Origin: Forficula auricularia
Taxonomy: Eukaryota > Arthropoda > Insecta > Dermaptera > Forficulidae
Length of the DNA: 64,000 nt
Assembly (NCBI GenBank): GCA_024734495.1
Contig: JALMQS010000089.1
Location: forward strand, 6,398,420 to 6,462,419
Direction: 5' to 3'
The position numbers were made by a program, and so were the translations under genes. Under the pieces are notes generated by a model. That model saw only the letters and a list, made by a program, of their open reading frames with translations. It searched no databases and had not been told where the DNA came from. Below, one piece after another: positions 29,216-40,290 of this stretch (positions are counted from its first letter, which is position 1; each line of letters starts with the position of its first letter).

Positions 29216-30345
29216 TCAGTTTAATTTTCCATAATATAAAACTTAAAAGAACTTTCCAAAATTACTCGGTAGGTAGGTATACCTACTTAAATAATACTTC
29301 TCAAATATTTGATGCTATTTATTCTTTTTAATAATAACGAAATAACTATTTTATTGACAAGTTCACAGTGAAAATGTATTTTCCCGGTAATTAATTCCCT
29401 TTGGTTAGACGATAGTGTAACCTATAATAATTAAGAAATTACTTTTATTGCCATTCTACAGCCCTAAAGTTCTTTATCGAATAGACCCTGACCCCAACGG
29501 TGCTTTCCTTCTGTTTAGATGAAATTAAACGACTTTTATGACCATGTAGGATGGGAAGGGAGCGAGGACTAATTTTTAACAATCACGCAGACATAGGGGA
29601 TTGTGCTTGAGACCTGGCCTTAGCGAAATTACTCTCGAGGCGTCAACTCGTAAGTGATACAGCCGGCAAGCTAATGGGCCGAAGTTTCCTTTGGCCGATA
29701 CTTAACCCAGCAGCAACCGTTTTACTTACGAGAGCGATGTCTTAACTATTTATGCAACACAAACAAACAACGCAACTGACAAGGGAATTATTAAAGTCAT
29801 CACTCCTCTATATTCAAGATGGTTTATTCCTTATAATAAACTTTTGTCAATTTTACTTACATATTTTAACAACAAAAGTGATTTTTTATTTTTTTATTTA
29901 AATTTTATAAATTAAAGTTTTTTTTTAGTCACATAAAATAAAGTACCTGGAACACCGAGTGATGCTCGGTAATTAAAAAAAAAAAAATTGACTTGCCCAC
30001 ATTTGGGACAATCACACGGTCAGCCCGTCCTTAGTGCAATGGACAGGTCTCGCCATGAGGGAACCACCTTCATGATCATGGTAAGCCCTGCGCCAGGTAA
30101 TTAGAATTTGAGATTTCTTTATGTAACAATCAAAAGGAGAAAAAAAATATTCTATTCTTGTTCAAAAACAGGGTTGCCTCATCCTATATAATTGTTATTT
30201 CTGCTTTATATCTAATGAAATTATAAATATAAAAAGAAAAGAAAGAAAAAGTGTTTTTGTAAATGTGTCAAATATTTTTTGAAATTTGTGTTCTGATGGT
30301 CTTCAATGGTAACGGAGATAATAAGAAAATTTAGACGAATGTGTG
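29216..30345. other. spacer, no gene seen
   Basis: The GC-richer stretch at 29590-29720 and the CACCGAGTGATGCTCGG hairpin at 29953-29969 have no recognised family. AT-rich elsewhere. Confidence 0.45.
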
Positions 30346-30349
30346 AGAT

Positions 30350-30450
30350 GACTATTTGAAGCCCTGAAGAAGTTGGCAAAGTCGACGAAACGTTGGCTGA
30401 TAAATAAAAAAGTCACACATAAAAACTTGTCCTTATTTTCCTAATATAAA
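30350..30450 (+). mobile_element. PLE family 2 terminal fragment with hammerhead-like core
   Basis: CTGAAGA (30364-30370), A, stem II GTTGGC/GTCGAC with loop AAA (all six pairs possible with two G-U), GAAA (30387-30390), CGTTGG. The flank CTTGTCCTTATTTTCCTAAT matches the copy at 20.15 kb. No second arm is visible. Unlike the 20-kb copy, stem II differs in sequence but keeps its pairing. Confidence 0.5.
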
Positions 30451-30975
30451 CTTTCAAATTAATACAAATTATGGACGGAAATGATAATAGCGATGCTCGG
30501 TAACTTCTTCCTTCAGTTAAAAGCTTTATTTTAATATTATTTTTAATTTAAATTGTGATAAAAAGGTCGATTTTTATTTGAGAGCCGCTTTCAAATTAAA
30601 AAAATACAAAAATATATAATAGTCGCCCAATGTAGGCCCCCTCCACCCCGCTCGACTCCACCCCCGAAACCTCTCCCTACCCCCGGATTCCCCACCACTG
30701 TGCCCCACCTCCTGCACCTGTTTTAATTCAACCATATGATTCATTTTTATTCATCCAATTAATAAATAAAACCTATCAAAATGTGTAGTTTTTTCAGAAA
30801 ATTGAGACCTGCTTATGCGAAATATATTTTTAAATAAATTCTTGATTATTTTTTATTCTATTAAATAAATAATGTTCTTTATAAAAACAATTATAAAACG
30901 TTTATTAATATTTCTAACGTTTAGGGAGAACAAAATATGTTAAAATCCATAATGACAATACTTCTTCAAGGCCTT
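30451..30975. other. AT-rich spacer, no gene seen
   Basis: A C-rich patch at 30645-30715 resembles the C-rich part of the duplication at 46.25-46.39 kb only in composition. Confidence 0.45.
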
Positions 30976-30978
30976 TTA

Positions 30979-32049
30979 GAACAATGATGGAATATCATCT
31001 TCCCCCTTCCACACCAACGCTGGAGTTCCTCAGGGATCGGTTATCTCCCCTACACTTTTTCTTATCTATATCAACGACCTTCTAAACTTGCCCTATAATC
31101 CGGTACATTGTTACGCAGATGACAGCACCCTACATAACGCCCCTGCATCGCATAAAAACCGTGCAGACATTGCCTCTTCAATTAATTTAGACTTATGCAA
31201 ACTTAAAAACTGGGGATCCCAAAACTTAGTTAACTTCAATGCAGGGAAAACTCAGTGTTGCCTTATTTCTAGGCGCGTCGACAGAAACCTCCCAAACATA
31301 TCATTCGACTCAAACTCACTAGAATTCAGGGATAAAATTTCAATGCTAGGCGTAACTCTAGGGTCTGACCTTTCATGGAATGACCATATCTCAACCACTG
31401 CTAAAGCTGCAGCGCGCAAGCTTGGTCTCCTATTTAGGTCTAGACGCTGTTATACTCCCAGTCAACTTCTTATGCTGTATAAGGCTCAAATTCGTCCCTG
31501 TCTCGAATATGGCTCTCATCTGTGGAGGGGTGCCTCCAAGCATTCTCTTGCTACACTGGATGCAATTCAGAAGCGAGCAATTAAACTAATAGGAGAACCG
31601 GCTCTAACCAACTCACTCGACTCCCTGGCTCACCGAAGAACCGTTTCTGCCCTTTCCCTGTACTACAGATACTATCACGGTGTCTGTTCAGTCGAGCTGA
31701 AATCAATTATCTCCCCTAATGCCCTCTTTACGAGAAACACGCGGTTTTCAAACGCTCAGCACCCCTTCGCTGTCAAATTGGATAAAAGTCGAACAAGCGC
31801 TTTCGCCAACTCTTTTATCCCTTTGACCTCCAGAGACTGGAACTCGCTCCCTGCCACCATCTTTCCCGCGACTTATAACCTTCAGCTATTTAAGACCCGT
31901 ATCCACAGATACCTTCGACCCCCCGCCCAACCCATAAAATTCTTTCTTCTTCTTTTCACGATGGAGGGGCCAACCCAGGCCTTTAGGGGTTGCACCTTTT
32001 TTGGTGTAACTCCTTCTCTTATCATTATCATAAAAAAAAAAAAAAAAAA
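30979..32049 (+). pseudogene. jockey-like LINE, 5'-truncated, longest intact RT frame
   Basis: The frame is open from about 30979 (after a TAG) to 32053. N to C: motif B AGVPQGSVISPTLFLIYIND; motif C HCYADDSTLH (about 31106-31135, both Asp present); the thumb and connection with LGVTLGSDLSWNDHIS, KLGLLFRSRRCYTPSQLL, LYKAQIRPCLEYGSHLWRGA, DAIQKRAIKLIG, LDSLAHRRTVSALSLYYRYY; and the C-terminus with FIPLTSRDWNSLPATIFPAT and FKTRIHRYLRP. It would be the C-terminal third of ORF2, making cDNA at the target site. Endonuclease, fingers and motif A are lost to 5' truncation. The frame then runs through the 3' UTR (GGGTTGCACCTTTTTTGG) into an 18-A tail, so the true stop is uncertain. It has no frameshift, so it is the youngest-looking copy here, but it cannot be active. 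Confidence 0.92.
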
Positions 32050-32400
32050 ATGAAACAATCAACCCATTGTCTGCCTGGGTGTAAAAGGAAAAGGGAAACC
32101 TTTTTTAAAACCTTAAGAATGAGATTTGTCTACCTGAGAATAATTAATTTGATTACGAAAAAACCCATCAAAAACAATTTTGTCGAAAATGAGACCGTAA
32201 CAGATCGAATTGTCACCCCAAAAACCCCCTAACCCGTGAATTTCATCAAAATCGGTAAAGCCGTTTTCAAAATAGAACTAAGATACAAATATATAAACAA
32301 ACAAATATATATACAAATAAATAAATATACAATTTTTGCTCGTTTAATAAGAGTAGATATTATTAAGTATCATATTATTTAAGTATATTTGATATTGATA
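32050..32400. mobile_element. MITE or retroposon tail with (ATAA)n
   Basis: ATCAAAATCGGTAAAGCCGT (32247), an ACAAATATATA/AAATAAATA run and TTGCTCGTTTAATAAGAGTAG (32336) form a block of a type I know from the ends of arthropod non-autonomous elements. Boundaries not visible. Confidence 0.4.
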
Positions 32401-32940
32401 ATAAGTGTTTTTTTTTTGTTTTTAGATAAATCTTCCTTTTTTGTCCTCGAGGGATTCTTGGATTCATTCAATCCGAGATGCGATAAAATCTTTGATAAGA
32501 TTTCTTTTGTATTGAACAAAAGGGGAGAAAATTGAATCAAAATGGAATTAGAAAGAATTATTTCCAGGCCAGAATCTCCCTCCCGACTATTCTATAAGGA
32601 TAGAGAAAGAGCGTGTAAGTATTTATGTCAATTCAATACAACCATATACCACTAAACAACGAATGTTCTTGTCTTAATTATTATTATACTGTCAAAGTCA
32701 TAATTAATTACTTTAGTTAAGCGATGATGATTCAGTCAATATTTAACTTGAATGAATGAGTAAATAAACGGTTTAGGAATGGCCGATCCATATTCGAGTT
32801 CTAATAGTTTGAGATAAATATATAGTATGAATTTAATAAATTTTCTTATTGGCAAGACCAAAATAAATAAACTGATGTGGGTACACGACTTTCACTTAAT
32901 ACCTCCTATTATTAATTGAAATCACCCAACCAATTTTAAT
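32401..32940. other. AT-rich spacer, no gene seen
   Basis: Nothing recognised. Confidence 0.5.
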
Positions 32941-32944
32941 AACG

Positions 32945-33673
32945 GGTGAAGTAAAAAATTCTGAACCTTTTCCGTTAGATGGCTTTACTGAGCCATATCT
33001 TACGATGTATACGTCGCATCTGGTCATTCTTTTTTGCGATTTAAAGGTGACATAACGCTTTAAAAAAAGTTATTTGACAGTTTTGTGTTTGGTGAAGCCA
33101 GTAGTGTGTTAGAGCGTTCTAAAATAGAGGTAAAAAAAGAGAAAATTCGATACATTCTTCAGTACCACTACGACCAAGGGGAAAAAGTGGAGCAGGCGGC
33201 CAAAAAATGTGTGCTGTTTATAGAGCAAAGTGGTGATTCCAACGATTCCGTTCTGGTAATATGACCGCGAAGATGAGAGTGGTAGGCCAATCGTCGAAAA
33301 AGTCGATAAAATCATTGAAATTGTCGAGTCGGACCAGCATACGAGCATTTATTCCATTGCCCAGGAACTGAAGATTAGCCAGAAAACTGTTTGGAACCAT
33401 TTGCATAAGGCTGGTCTCAAGAAGAAGCTCGATGTATGGATGCCACACGAATTGACGCAAAACAAACTTTTGGACCGAATTGGTGCCTGCGTTTTTTTGC
33501 TGAATCGATGGCGATGGCGATGGGGATGGTGACTGGCGATGAAAAATGGATCACATACGAGAACAACAGGCAAAAAAGACGGCGCATAGTTGATCTAAAT
33601 CGGAAAATCCTAACTTTGTTAATTTTATCGTCGAAATAAAGAGAAAAAAGGCTCAGAACATTTTACTTCACCT
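32945..33673 (+). mobile_element. mariner, internally deleted copy 2
   Basis: Left end GGGTGAAGTAAAAAATTCTG (32944) and right end complement GGTGAAGTAAAATGTTCTGA (33672) are the mariner inverted repeats seen at 10-11 kb. Subterminal blocks (GCATCTGGTCATTCTTTTTT, ATCTAAATCGGAAAATCCTA) also match. The middle and C-terminal transposase are gone. Confidence 0.88.
33124..33595 (+). pseudogene. mariner transposase, N-terminal half only
   Basis: Plus strand: EVKKEKIRYILQYHYDQGEK (from 33124), a broken stretch, then KIIEIVES.. region with YSIAQELKISQKTVWNHLHK and AGLKKKLDVWMPH (about 33300-33450), then VTGDEKWITYENNRQKR (33528-33575) with the first catalytic Asp of the family region. The remaining two thirds of the DDD domain is deleted: the sequence jumps from NRQKR to the C-terminal IVDLNRKILTLL end. 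Frame changes occur near 33230 and 33480. It is less diverged in the helix-turn-helix part than copy 1. Confidence 0.85.
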
Positions 33674-34020
33674 ATTTCTTAATTGTTTTTTTTAATTTTA
33701 AAAATTTGTAATAGTTCATTACAAATATTATTTTATATTAAAATTAGGAAATTTAATTAATTAGAGATATTTTTTATCGAAGACAGATTGGTAGAATTCA
33801 ATGATGAATTGACGGAAAGGCATGAAAAAAGATAAATGAAAACAACAAATTTCGAATAAAAGAATTTATTAGGTCATTTTCATCCTGTTTAAAAAATCCC
33901 TCCTTCTTCAGAGTTTAAGTTCAATTCTGCCTGCAAATAAAATTTGACCTTTGTACCTAAATTAGTCCAAAATAATATTAATATATTACTTTTAACTATA
34001 GTCAGGTACTACATAAAGAA
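33674..34020. other. AT-rich spacer, no gene seen
   Basis: Nothing recognised. Confidence 0.5.
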
Positions 34021-34023
34021 TAA

Positions 34024-34147
34024 AATTATTGGATAAAATACTTGGTAGGATTCACATTAAGATCTTAATGTAAAACCTACCAAGTATTTTATCCAATAAT
34101 TTTTAAAAAATGTTTCACCAAGTACCAACACCAAATTCCTTAAAAAC
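34024..34147 (+). repeat. retroposon copy with a 39-bp inverted arm
   Basis: AAAATTATTGGATAAAATAC ..CACATTAAG (34024-34061) is followed at once by its complement CTTAATGTAAAACC..ATCCAATAATTTTT, and then by the rest of the small body (TGTTTCACCAAGTACCAACA, CCAAATTCCTTAAAAA). The copy inside the mariner end at 11.2 kb has the first arm joined straight to the rest without the second arm. Confidence 0.75.
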
Positions 34148-34162
34148 GTAAAGAATAGTCTA

Positions 34163-34440
34163 GGAAAGCTGTCCGCCTGTATCTATGCAACCATTTGGAC
34201 GCCTCCGGAACGGACTAGCCTCTCCTACAGGCGTCCTTGTAAAATGAATATTTTTCATACGAGCTTTTCGTGCGTGCCTTCGGCACGCCCTCGAAGCTCG
34301 GTCCTCCGGGCTAGTGCCCTGGCGGGCAGCGTCTCGGTCATAAAATTTTATTCCTCTTAAAAAACCACACTCCAAATGTATACCGGTAAACTACCGAAAA
34401 TACATTGTCTCTTAAAAGTTTCGCCTCTTTAACTTTTGAG
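34163..34440 (-). mobile_element. Helitron-like 3' region
   Basis: GC-rich block with the hairpin CGTGCCTTCGGCACG (34274-34288) and the phrase CCTGGCGGGCAGCGTCTCGG, shared with 47.03-47.10 kb and inverted at 29.06 kb. Hairpins of this kind sit just inside the 3' end of the Helitrons here. A clear CTRR end is not visible. Confidence 0.45.
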
Positions 34441-34785
34441 TGGCGAGGGGGGGGGGAATAATGATCAATATATTTAATGTTTCTTAATTTAAAATGAATT
34501 GGAGTCTTTCATTTCAAAATTCGAGTCCAAATTAGAATTATATTTCAAATTTGCCTGGTTAATGAAAATCAATTGGAGCCATCAGTTTAAAATCCACGCT
34601 GACAATTATATTTCAAATTTGCCTCGTTAATTAATATATATTTAATGTTTCTTAATTTAAAATCTATTGGTGTTTTTTCATTTTCATTCGAGTTCAAATG
34701 AATACAATATTATCTCGACACAAAGTCCAAATCAAAAATATATAGTTTTAGTAACAGAAATCAAGTTACAAATATTAATGTTGCA
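34441..34785. other. AT-rich repeats
   Basis: TTTCAAATTTGCCT..GTTAAT words repeat at 34545 and 34610. No gene. Confidence 0.4.
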
Positions 34786-34787
34786 TT

Positions 34788-34858
34788 GGCGTAACTCGCT
34801 AGAGCTGATGCCCATTAGTTCAAGAGTTCGTCGGTTCGATTCTAGGCAAGAGCGTAAT
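34788..34858 (+). other. tRNA-like relic
   Basis: GGCGTAACTCGCTAGAGC resembles a D-arm/box A and GGTTCGATTCTA a box B, followed by CAAGAGC as a 3' acceptor-like strand. The 5' strand GCATTGG pairs poorly, so a real tRNA gene is unlikely. Confidence 0.3.
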
Positions 34859-35276
34859 TTTTTTAAAGAAAATTCTCTCAGCGTTGTTACAAATTAATCT
34901 AGACAAATATATATAGTATAGTTTAAAATTTGACGGCCATCACCAATGAGTTCCTTTCTTATTTTTCTAATTAGCAATGGCGGCGCCAGGGGTGGGCGCG
35001 GTTAGGCGAGCGCCCAACTTGAATTGTTCTCGTCCAAGCATCTAAATTGATCAATAAAAACCGAGTTGATGAAATAAAAAACAAAGTAAACCAGCGCTTT
35101 CAAGTTTATAATAATTGAATCAAAGAATGACTGCTTTGAATAAATAAATTTTCCCAATGCAGAATTAAATTAAAATATTTACACGATTTCTTCTGTGTAA
35201 AAGAGGAAATTTCATTTGCAAATGACAAATAAACAAAATAAAATTGAAACGACGAAAAAATTTTTAAGAAAAATAA
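34859..35276. other. spacer with a GC-rich start-like patch
   Basis: GGCGGCGCCAGGGGTGGGCG (34980) stands out in AT-rich DNA; it may be an element end, but no partner was found. Confidence 0.4.
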
Positions 35277-35995
35277 AAACCGACTCAAAAAATTAGGTGC
35301 AACAAATATAAAAATACACTAAAAGGTATAAAATAATTATTATCTTATTGTTCAGCTAAACGACGAAATATTAACACGAAATTACTTTTTAAAGTCGGTG
35401 CCAAACAAACTTACCTATAAGCGAGCGTACCCGCCAAACGTACTAAGTAAGATCCGTCGAGTGCGATTCATAAAGGTATATGTTTGGCACCAACTTCAAA
35501 AAGTAATTTCGTGTTAATATTTCGTCGTTTAGTTGTAACTAAATAAGATAATAATTATTTTATACCTTTTAGTGTATTTTTATATTTGTTGCACTTAATT
35601 TTTTGAAGTCGGTTTTTATTTTTCTTAAAAATTTTTATTTCTCTCTTTTAGTGATGTTATTAATAGTGATTATATCATCAGAACTTGACCAAATTAATAT
35701 GACACCATCCCTAAGACACCCCCTTTCGGATAAAAAAAGAACCATCGAAATCGGTTCATAAACAAAGAGGTTAGGTCTAAACAAACCTAAACAAACCTAA
35801 TAAAAAAGGTCTAATACCTATGAAAAAAAATCGAAAAAAAATGGGACCAATCGGAAGCTAGACTGGACCCAATGCAAAAAAAATTTTCAAAAATCGGTTG
35901 ACAATTGGCGGAGATATGAGGTAACATAGGCACAAAAAAAAAAAAAAAAAAAAATTCAATCGAATAGAGAACCTCCTCCTTTTTTGAAGTCGGTT
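35277..35995 (-). mobile_element. family F element with AACCGACTTC ends, copy 1
   Basis: The right end (on the complement) AACCGACTTCAAAAAAGGAG and the left end AAACCGACTCAAAAAATT are inverted. The left half is a ~370-bp palindrome: 35277-35410 pairs with 35475-35640 around GAGCGTACCCGCCAAACGTA. The right half has GTTCATAAACAAAGAGG and a run of 22 A. The full unit recurs inverted at 60.70-61.41 kb. GAAGTCGGTT-ended elements are, from memory, widespread in insects. Confidence 0.8.
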
Positions 35996-36036
35996 AAAAA
36001 TCGGTTAGGTATGAAAGGTTTTTATTTTTTAGAAAA

Positions 36037-36610
36037 TTAGCTTGCTGCGACGCCCGCCTTCGGCGGGCTTCTTGATATCCACGGGTTTTTCCCTCTGGAC
36101 CCCCCAGCCCTCTGAATCCTCTCCACCTCCAACCACTCACCACACTCACAGAACTTGTCTCCAAACCCGGTATCCCTCTTTCGCACCTGATCACTCTCCG
36201 GACCTTCTCCTCCGCCTCCGCTCACTCTCCATCCCATTTCTAGCTTTCTAGAGACCTACAGATTATGTATACGAAATTTCATTAAGTTTGGTCAAAAGGG
36301 CTAGAATTTTTATTTTTTACCACCCTCACCCATTTTGGCTGGTTAGGTTTTACACTTCTAGCCTTCTGTATACTCATAGGTATACAAAATTTGGTTTAAT
36401 TTGGTCCAAATGGCTAGAATTTTCATTTTTTGACCTTCCCCCCTATTTCGGGTGGTTATTTTCTTAATTTCTTTAAGCAAAAATGTCAAAAATTATATCC
36501 TCTACAACTTGTTTCTGTTAGAATTTGTAAAGAGTAAACAGTTTAGGAGTTATAATCAAATAACTCCTGGGGGGCCTGACATAGATAGATAGGTAGAGCT
36601 AGAGACACAA
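36037..36610 (-). mobile_element. Helitron, 3' end intact
   Basis: On the minus strand the element ends GCCCGCCGAAGGCGGGC (perfect 7-bp stem), GTCGCAGCAAG, CTAA, then T: the Helitron 3' signature. Inwards lie a G-rich region and the CAACCAAATTTTG-type modules plus the AACTCCTAAACTGTTTACTC block. The 5' end is not identifiable. Confidence 0.65.
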
Positions 36611-38680
36611 GCACAAATGCCCTTTAGCAGTATGTGATAATAATAATAATAATCACCATCATTATTAAAAAATATATATGGGGCATTCCACGCCAAATCG
36701 GACGATTTGAAAAATTTCAATTTTTGATTTCCTTCAATTTTGGACTTTTTTTAGTACCACCAAAAACTCTTCCTGGTAAATTTAAATTTTTTTTGATCAC
36801 CAGTTTAAAAGATATCGAATTTCGGTTTTTCGCTAATAACTATTTCAAAAATAGTCAAAATTCAAAATTTTCATTTATTTACATACTTTTTAGGAAAAAA
36901 TACAAAAACTATTTCTACTGTTGTTATATGCGATTTTCTTCGTAGTCTTTGCATTTCTTGTTTTTTTTTTTAAACAGATTTAGAACAGGTTAAGATGAAG
37001 CTTATGCGGGTGTATTCCTCTATCAGGAATACGTTAGCCATCCTTTTCAATGGCAGCCCCATAACGCTTCTTCCACATTCACCGCATAAATTAAGACTAT
37101 TTCAATTCTTTCTTCCACAAAAAATGCTCCATTTTTATTATAGTAATACAATATAACTATCTACTGAATTGAAACGAGAAATAAACTTTTTTAAACTCAA
37201 GAATTTTAAATAGTTCTATTAAGTAGAAAATAATCTCTTAAATTTGAGTATAACGAAGTTTTAATCTCATTATAAACACTTATTTTCATTGTTGTGACTT
37301 CAATTTAATAATTATTTATTTAATCATTATTATTTGATAATTAAGTTGAATGATTGTTAAAAATAATTATTAAGATTTTTTTAGATCTATTTGATTCATG
37401 TATTTTGTTTATTTGATGTCGTAAAAAAAAAATAGTTCTTATGGAAGTTGTTTAGTTTTTTTTTTGTAGATTAAGTAGAGGTATAGAAAAATATAGGGTC
37501 CTATTTAAAAAACAGAACTTGACCTCAAAATACCCTTGAAAGCTTGTTCTAGGTCGAGAAACAATAGCGTAGTTTAGTTTCCCCCTTGATATAAATAAAC
37601 TCTTATTTGAAACTTTTTTCATATAATGCTCTGTTTTTGAGTTATAAGACTGTCCCAAGATAAAAAAAAACTCAACCGGTATACAAATCAATTTTCGAAA
37701 CGCCATTTCTTTTGATAAATTTCCACTGCTGGAATAAATATATGATTTCTTTGGTGAAAAAAAAATATGTTTCTTAAATGTCATTTCCACAAGATCGAGC
37801 CGAGTATCGTCGAATAACTCACCACCAGGAAGGAACCTAATTGAATTTAATGGCGTTTTGTTGACATTTCAATTGCATAGAAGCCATTCAACGGAATCAC
37901 TCGAGACGTCTCAAGAAGGAAAAGGGATGCTGGATTCTGGAAGGGAGAGAGGACTAATCGTCGTTTCAATTCTACCACTGATAGAAAAAGAAACAACATT
38001 TGTTAGAAGGGCTTAAGAAATACAAAAATTAAAATAATCCATTCATCAAAGCAGCAGCCTTTATTGAATTAAAGCGTGGGAGTTAGTTGATTTACTTGAA
38101 AGCCATTCACCTCTTATGTATTATTCCAGGTCGACTTTTTATTTGTTCCCTTTCTTACAAACTTAGAGTTGGAAATTCTGTCAGTCAGTCTCACGGGATC
38201 TTTCAATTCCGATTTTTTTTTTAATAATCCGTCACAAAAGGGGAAGAAAATCGTAATAGAATTTAAATAAATCAAAAGAAAGAAACGGAGGGAAAAGGTT
38301 CAATGAATATCTTCATCAAATGCTTTCACTAAATAAAAAAGAGAAGAAAGAATTCCTAATTGGAAGAGCGCGTTGATCCACGAATTTCAAGCAACTTCAT
38401 TTGTCCCATTCCAAATACATTATGCAAAGTAGAGTAAAAAATTGTTGTTTATCATTTCGGTTACAAGACTTTGACTTTTCTGAATCCATTCGGTGAAGCT
38501 TAGCGAAAATTTTTAAAATATTGGTATATTTGAAAAAAGTTGTCAAGTGCAAGTCAGACCTGAGTATCTAAATTTGTAGAGAAAAGGAGAAAAACTGCAC
38601 GACAAATTTATAGGCTCATAGTTTAAGACTAGGCCACTGAAATAAAACATACTTAATAACTGTTTGGTGATCCATAACTT
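36611..38680. other. long AT-rich spacer, no gene seen
   Basis: (ATA)n at 36639-36655. GGGGCATTCCACGCCAAATC at 36680 looks like a DNA-transposon end without a partner. The minus-strand frame at 37452-37790 is Lys/Phe-rich with no recognised domain. Confidence 0.45.
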
Positions 38681-38683
38681 AAT

Positions 38684-38886
38684 TAATTTATAGGGGGGTC
38701 AGATAGGCTAGGTGGTAGCGTGCCAGCCTGCTAACCACAGGACCCTGGTTCGAATCCGACTCGAGGCATCCAGCTAAAATCTGACCCCGGGGGGAGAGAC
38801 AAATTTAGAAAAAAATATAATAAGTATCGTAAATTGGCTTATGGATAGAAAGGCCAAAAAGCCAAAAAAAAAAATAATAATTTATA
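38684..38886 (+). mobile_element. tRNA-derived SINE, copy 2, with 9-bp target duplications
   Basis: Body 38693-38877: GGGGGG, a tRNA-like head with TAGGCTAGGTGGTAGCG (box A-like, 38703) and a perfect box B GGTTCGAATCC (38753), a body with AATCTGACCCCGG, GGCTTATGGATAGAAAGGCC and an A-run. TAATTTATA flanks it at 38684-38692 and 38878-38886. It aligns along its whole length with the minus-strand copy at 3.6 kb and has the better-preserved promoter. Confidence 0.88.
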
Positions 38887-39595
38887 AGATCTTAGGGAAT
38901 TGGATAAATAAATTAAATTCAGAGTTTTATAATGAAGAAGACAACGTTTAGTCACTATATTTGCGACTTCTTCAGTGAATCATTCTTCAACTCAATTATC
39001 TAATATTATTATGTGAAACAGATTCATCTTTTTACTTTCACATTTATATTTTATATAATATAATGTGAAGTATAGCGATCGCCTACCTTGGTCCAGACTC
39101 TTTGAGGGCTCCTAATCTCAACGATGAAAAAAGTTAATTTCATTTTGTAACTTCTAGGTGGAAAGGATCGATGCTCTTTATAGATGGAAACCAGATTTAG
39201 GACATAAACCGTATATTGTGGTCCCCAGAGGCCAAAAATCAATTGGTCAGTGGGTATGTACTTATGTGTACGAGATGTACCCCCTGCGTTTTGCAACCAT
39301 ATGTTTCAGAGCTACGAAAGTCTTATGGTGATCAAACCAGTTGATTAATTTATCTTTTTCTTAAACACATTAATTTTTTCTTTACAGTTAAAACAAAGAA
39401 GAATCACAGTAATCACAATCAGATCTATTTATATAACTCTACATAATCTGTTTTCTCTCCTTTTCTTATTTTAACTTAATGTCATTGCAGTCGCTGAAGA
39501 AGTCCCAAATATAGTGACGAAACGTAATATAAAATCTGAATTTAAATTATTTATCCAATTTTCTAAGATCTTATAAATTAATATTTAATAACTTT
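38878..39595. mobile_element. PLE family 2 arms around ~500 bp
   Basis: AATTTATAAGATCTTAGGGA (38880) is complemented at 39565-39585 (TTTTCTAAGATCTTATAAAT). Both arms lead inwards to a hammerhead-like core: minus strand at 38945-38975, where GAAA is changed to TAAA, and plus strand at 39494-39526. The interior (39000-39480) has a minus frame without recognised motifs. Confidence 0.6.
39494..39526 (+). ncRNA. hammerhead-like core, PLE family 2
   Basis: CTGAAGA, A, GTC..GAC with an 11-nt loop, GAAA, CGTA. Stem II is only 3-4 bp, so this is weaker than the cores at 16.7 and 40.2 kb. Confidence 0.35.
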
Positions 39596-39720
39596 TATTA
39601 ATTGAAATCGTAGGGAGTTGGATAAAATTTAAATTATAAAGTTTTTTTTTATTCTTTAATATGTGCTAAACGTTTCGTCATTTTATTTTTGACTTCTTCA
39701 GCGGCTGAACTAATAAAAAC
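39596..39720 (-). mobile_element. further PLE family 2 arm with core
   Basis: Minus strand: CTGAAGA (39701-39695), A, GTC..GAC, GAAA (39676-39673), CGTTT, then the AT-rich arm with TTTATCCAACTCCC. It lies back to back with the preceding plus-strand arm, so three arms of one family are packed within 850 bp. Confidence 0.45.
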
Positions 39721-40065
39721 AGAGACAATCAATGCAATAATCAGTATATAGTTATTACATAGGTTAGGTTAGTTTTTAATACCCTACTAAATAACTGAAT
39801 TGAAACTATTGTTAGGTTATTAATGGATTTTAATTTTTTCCTTTATTAATATCCCAAACTCTACCAGTATGGCAAATTTTAGCATCTTAGAATCATTTCA
39901 TATATTATATTAGATGTAAATTTATCCTACAACCTTCAGCCCCTTCATTTTAGGGGTTGAAAGATAGACAATTTGGATTTTTAGAATTTTTCCTTTGTTT
40001 GGGTCCTAAACTCTACTAGCATGCGAAATTCCATGATGCTAGAATGATTGGAAGTACCCTATAGG
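39721..40065. other. AT-rich spacer, no gene seen
   Basis: Nothing recognised. Confidence 0.45.
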
Positions 40066-40290
40066 TTGAAGGAGACAATAAAAGAGTGTGCATTCTGCTG
40101 GAAAAATAAATTTTTAATTTATTTATAACGAGACTATAGTTTCCAGGGCATTCCTGTGAATCAATTGTAATAGACTGATGAAGAGGGCAAAGCCCTCGAA
40201 ACTATAGTCAAGTTATAAATAAAATTTTTCCAGCAGAAGACACACTCTTTTATTGTCTCCTTCAATTTATAAGAATCCTGCTACTCTCGG
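40066..40290 (+). mobile_element. PLE terminal hairpin enclosing a hammerhead-like core
   Basis: GGAGACAATAAAAGAGTGTG (40069) pairs with CACACTCTTTTATTGTCTCC (40243-40262); arms of ~70 bp continue through TCTGCTGGAAAAA and TTATAACGAGACTATAGT. The core lies at the base of the right arm. The end TGCTACTCTCGGCAAAAAG matches 3.35 kb and 44.43 kb. Confidence 0.7.
40175..40209 (+). ncRNA. hammerhead ribozyme-like core in a PLE terminal repeat
   Basis: CTGATGA (40175-40181), A, stem II GAGGGC/GCCCTC with loop AAA (40183-40197), GAAA (40198-40201), CTATAG (40202-40207), TC. Compared with the core at 16714, four stem II bases differ but pairing is kept, which argues for selection on structure. Stem I does not pair clearly next to the core. 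The left arm contains GACTATAGTTT (40132), which could pair with the GAAACUAUAGUC strand and compete with the active fold. Confidence 0.65.

Noticed and set aside
34788..34858. Genuine tRNA gene
   Set aside because: The acceptor strands pair poorly and no anticodon arm is clear; kept only as a tRNA-like relic.
36634..36945. 103-codon open frame
   Set aside because: It starts in an (ATA)n repeat and is Phe/Lys/Ile-rich with no recognisable domain.
37452..37790. 112-codon minus-strand frame
   Set aside because: No domain, signal or conserved spacing seen; I could not support it as a gene.
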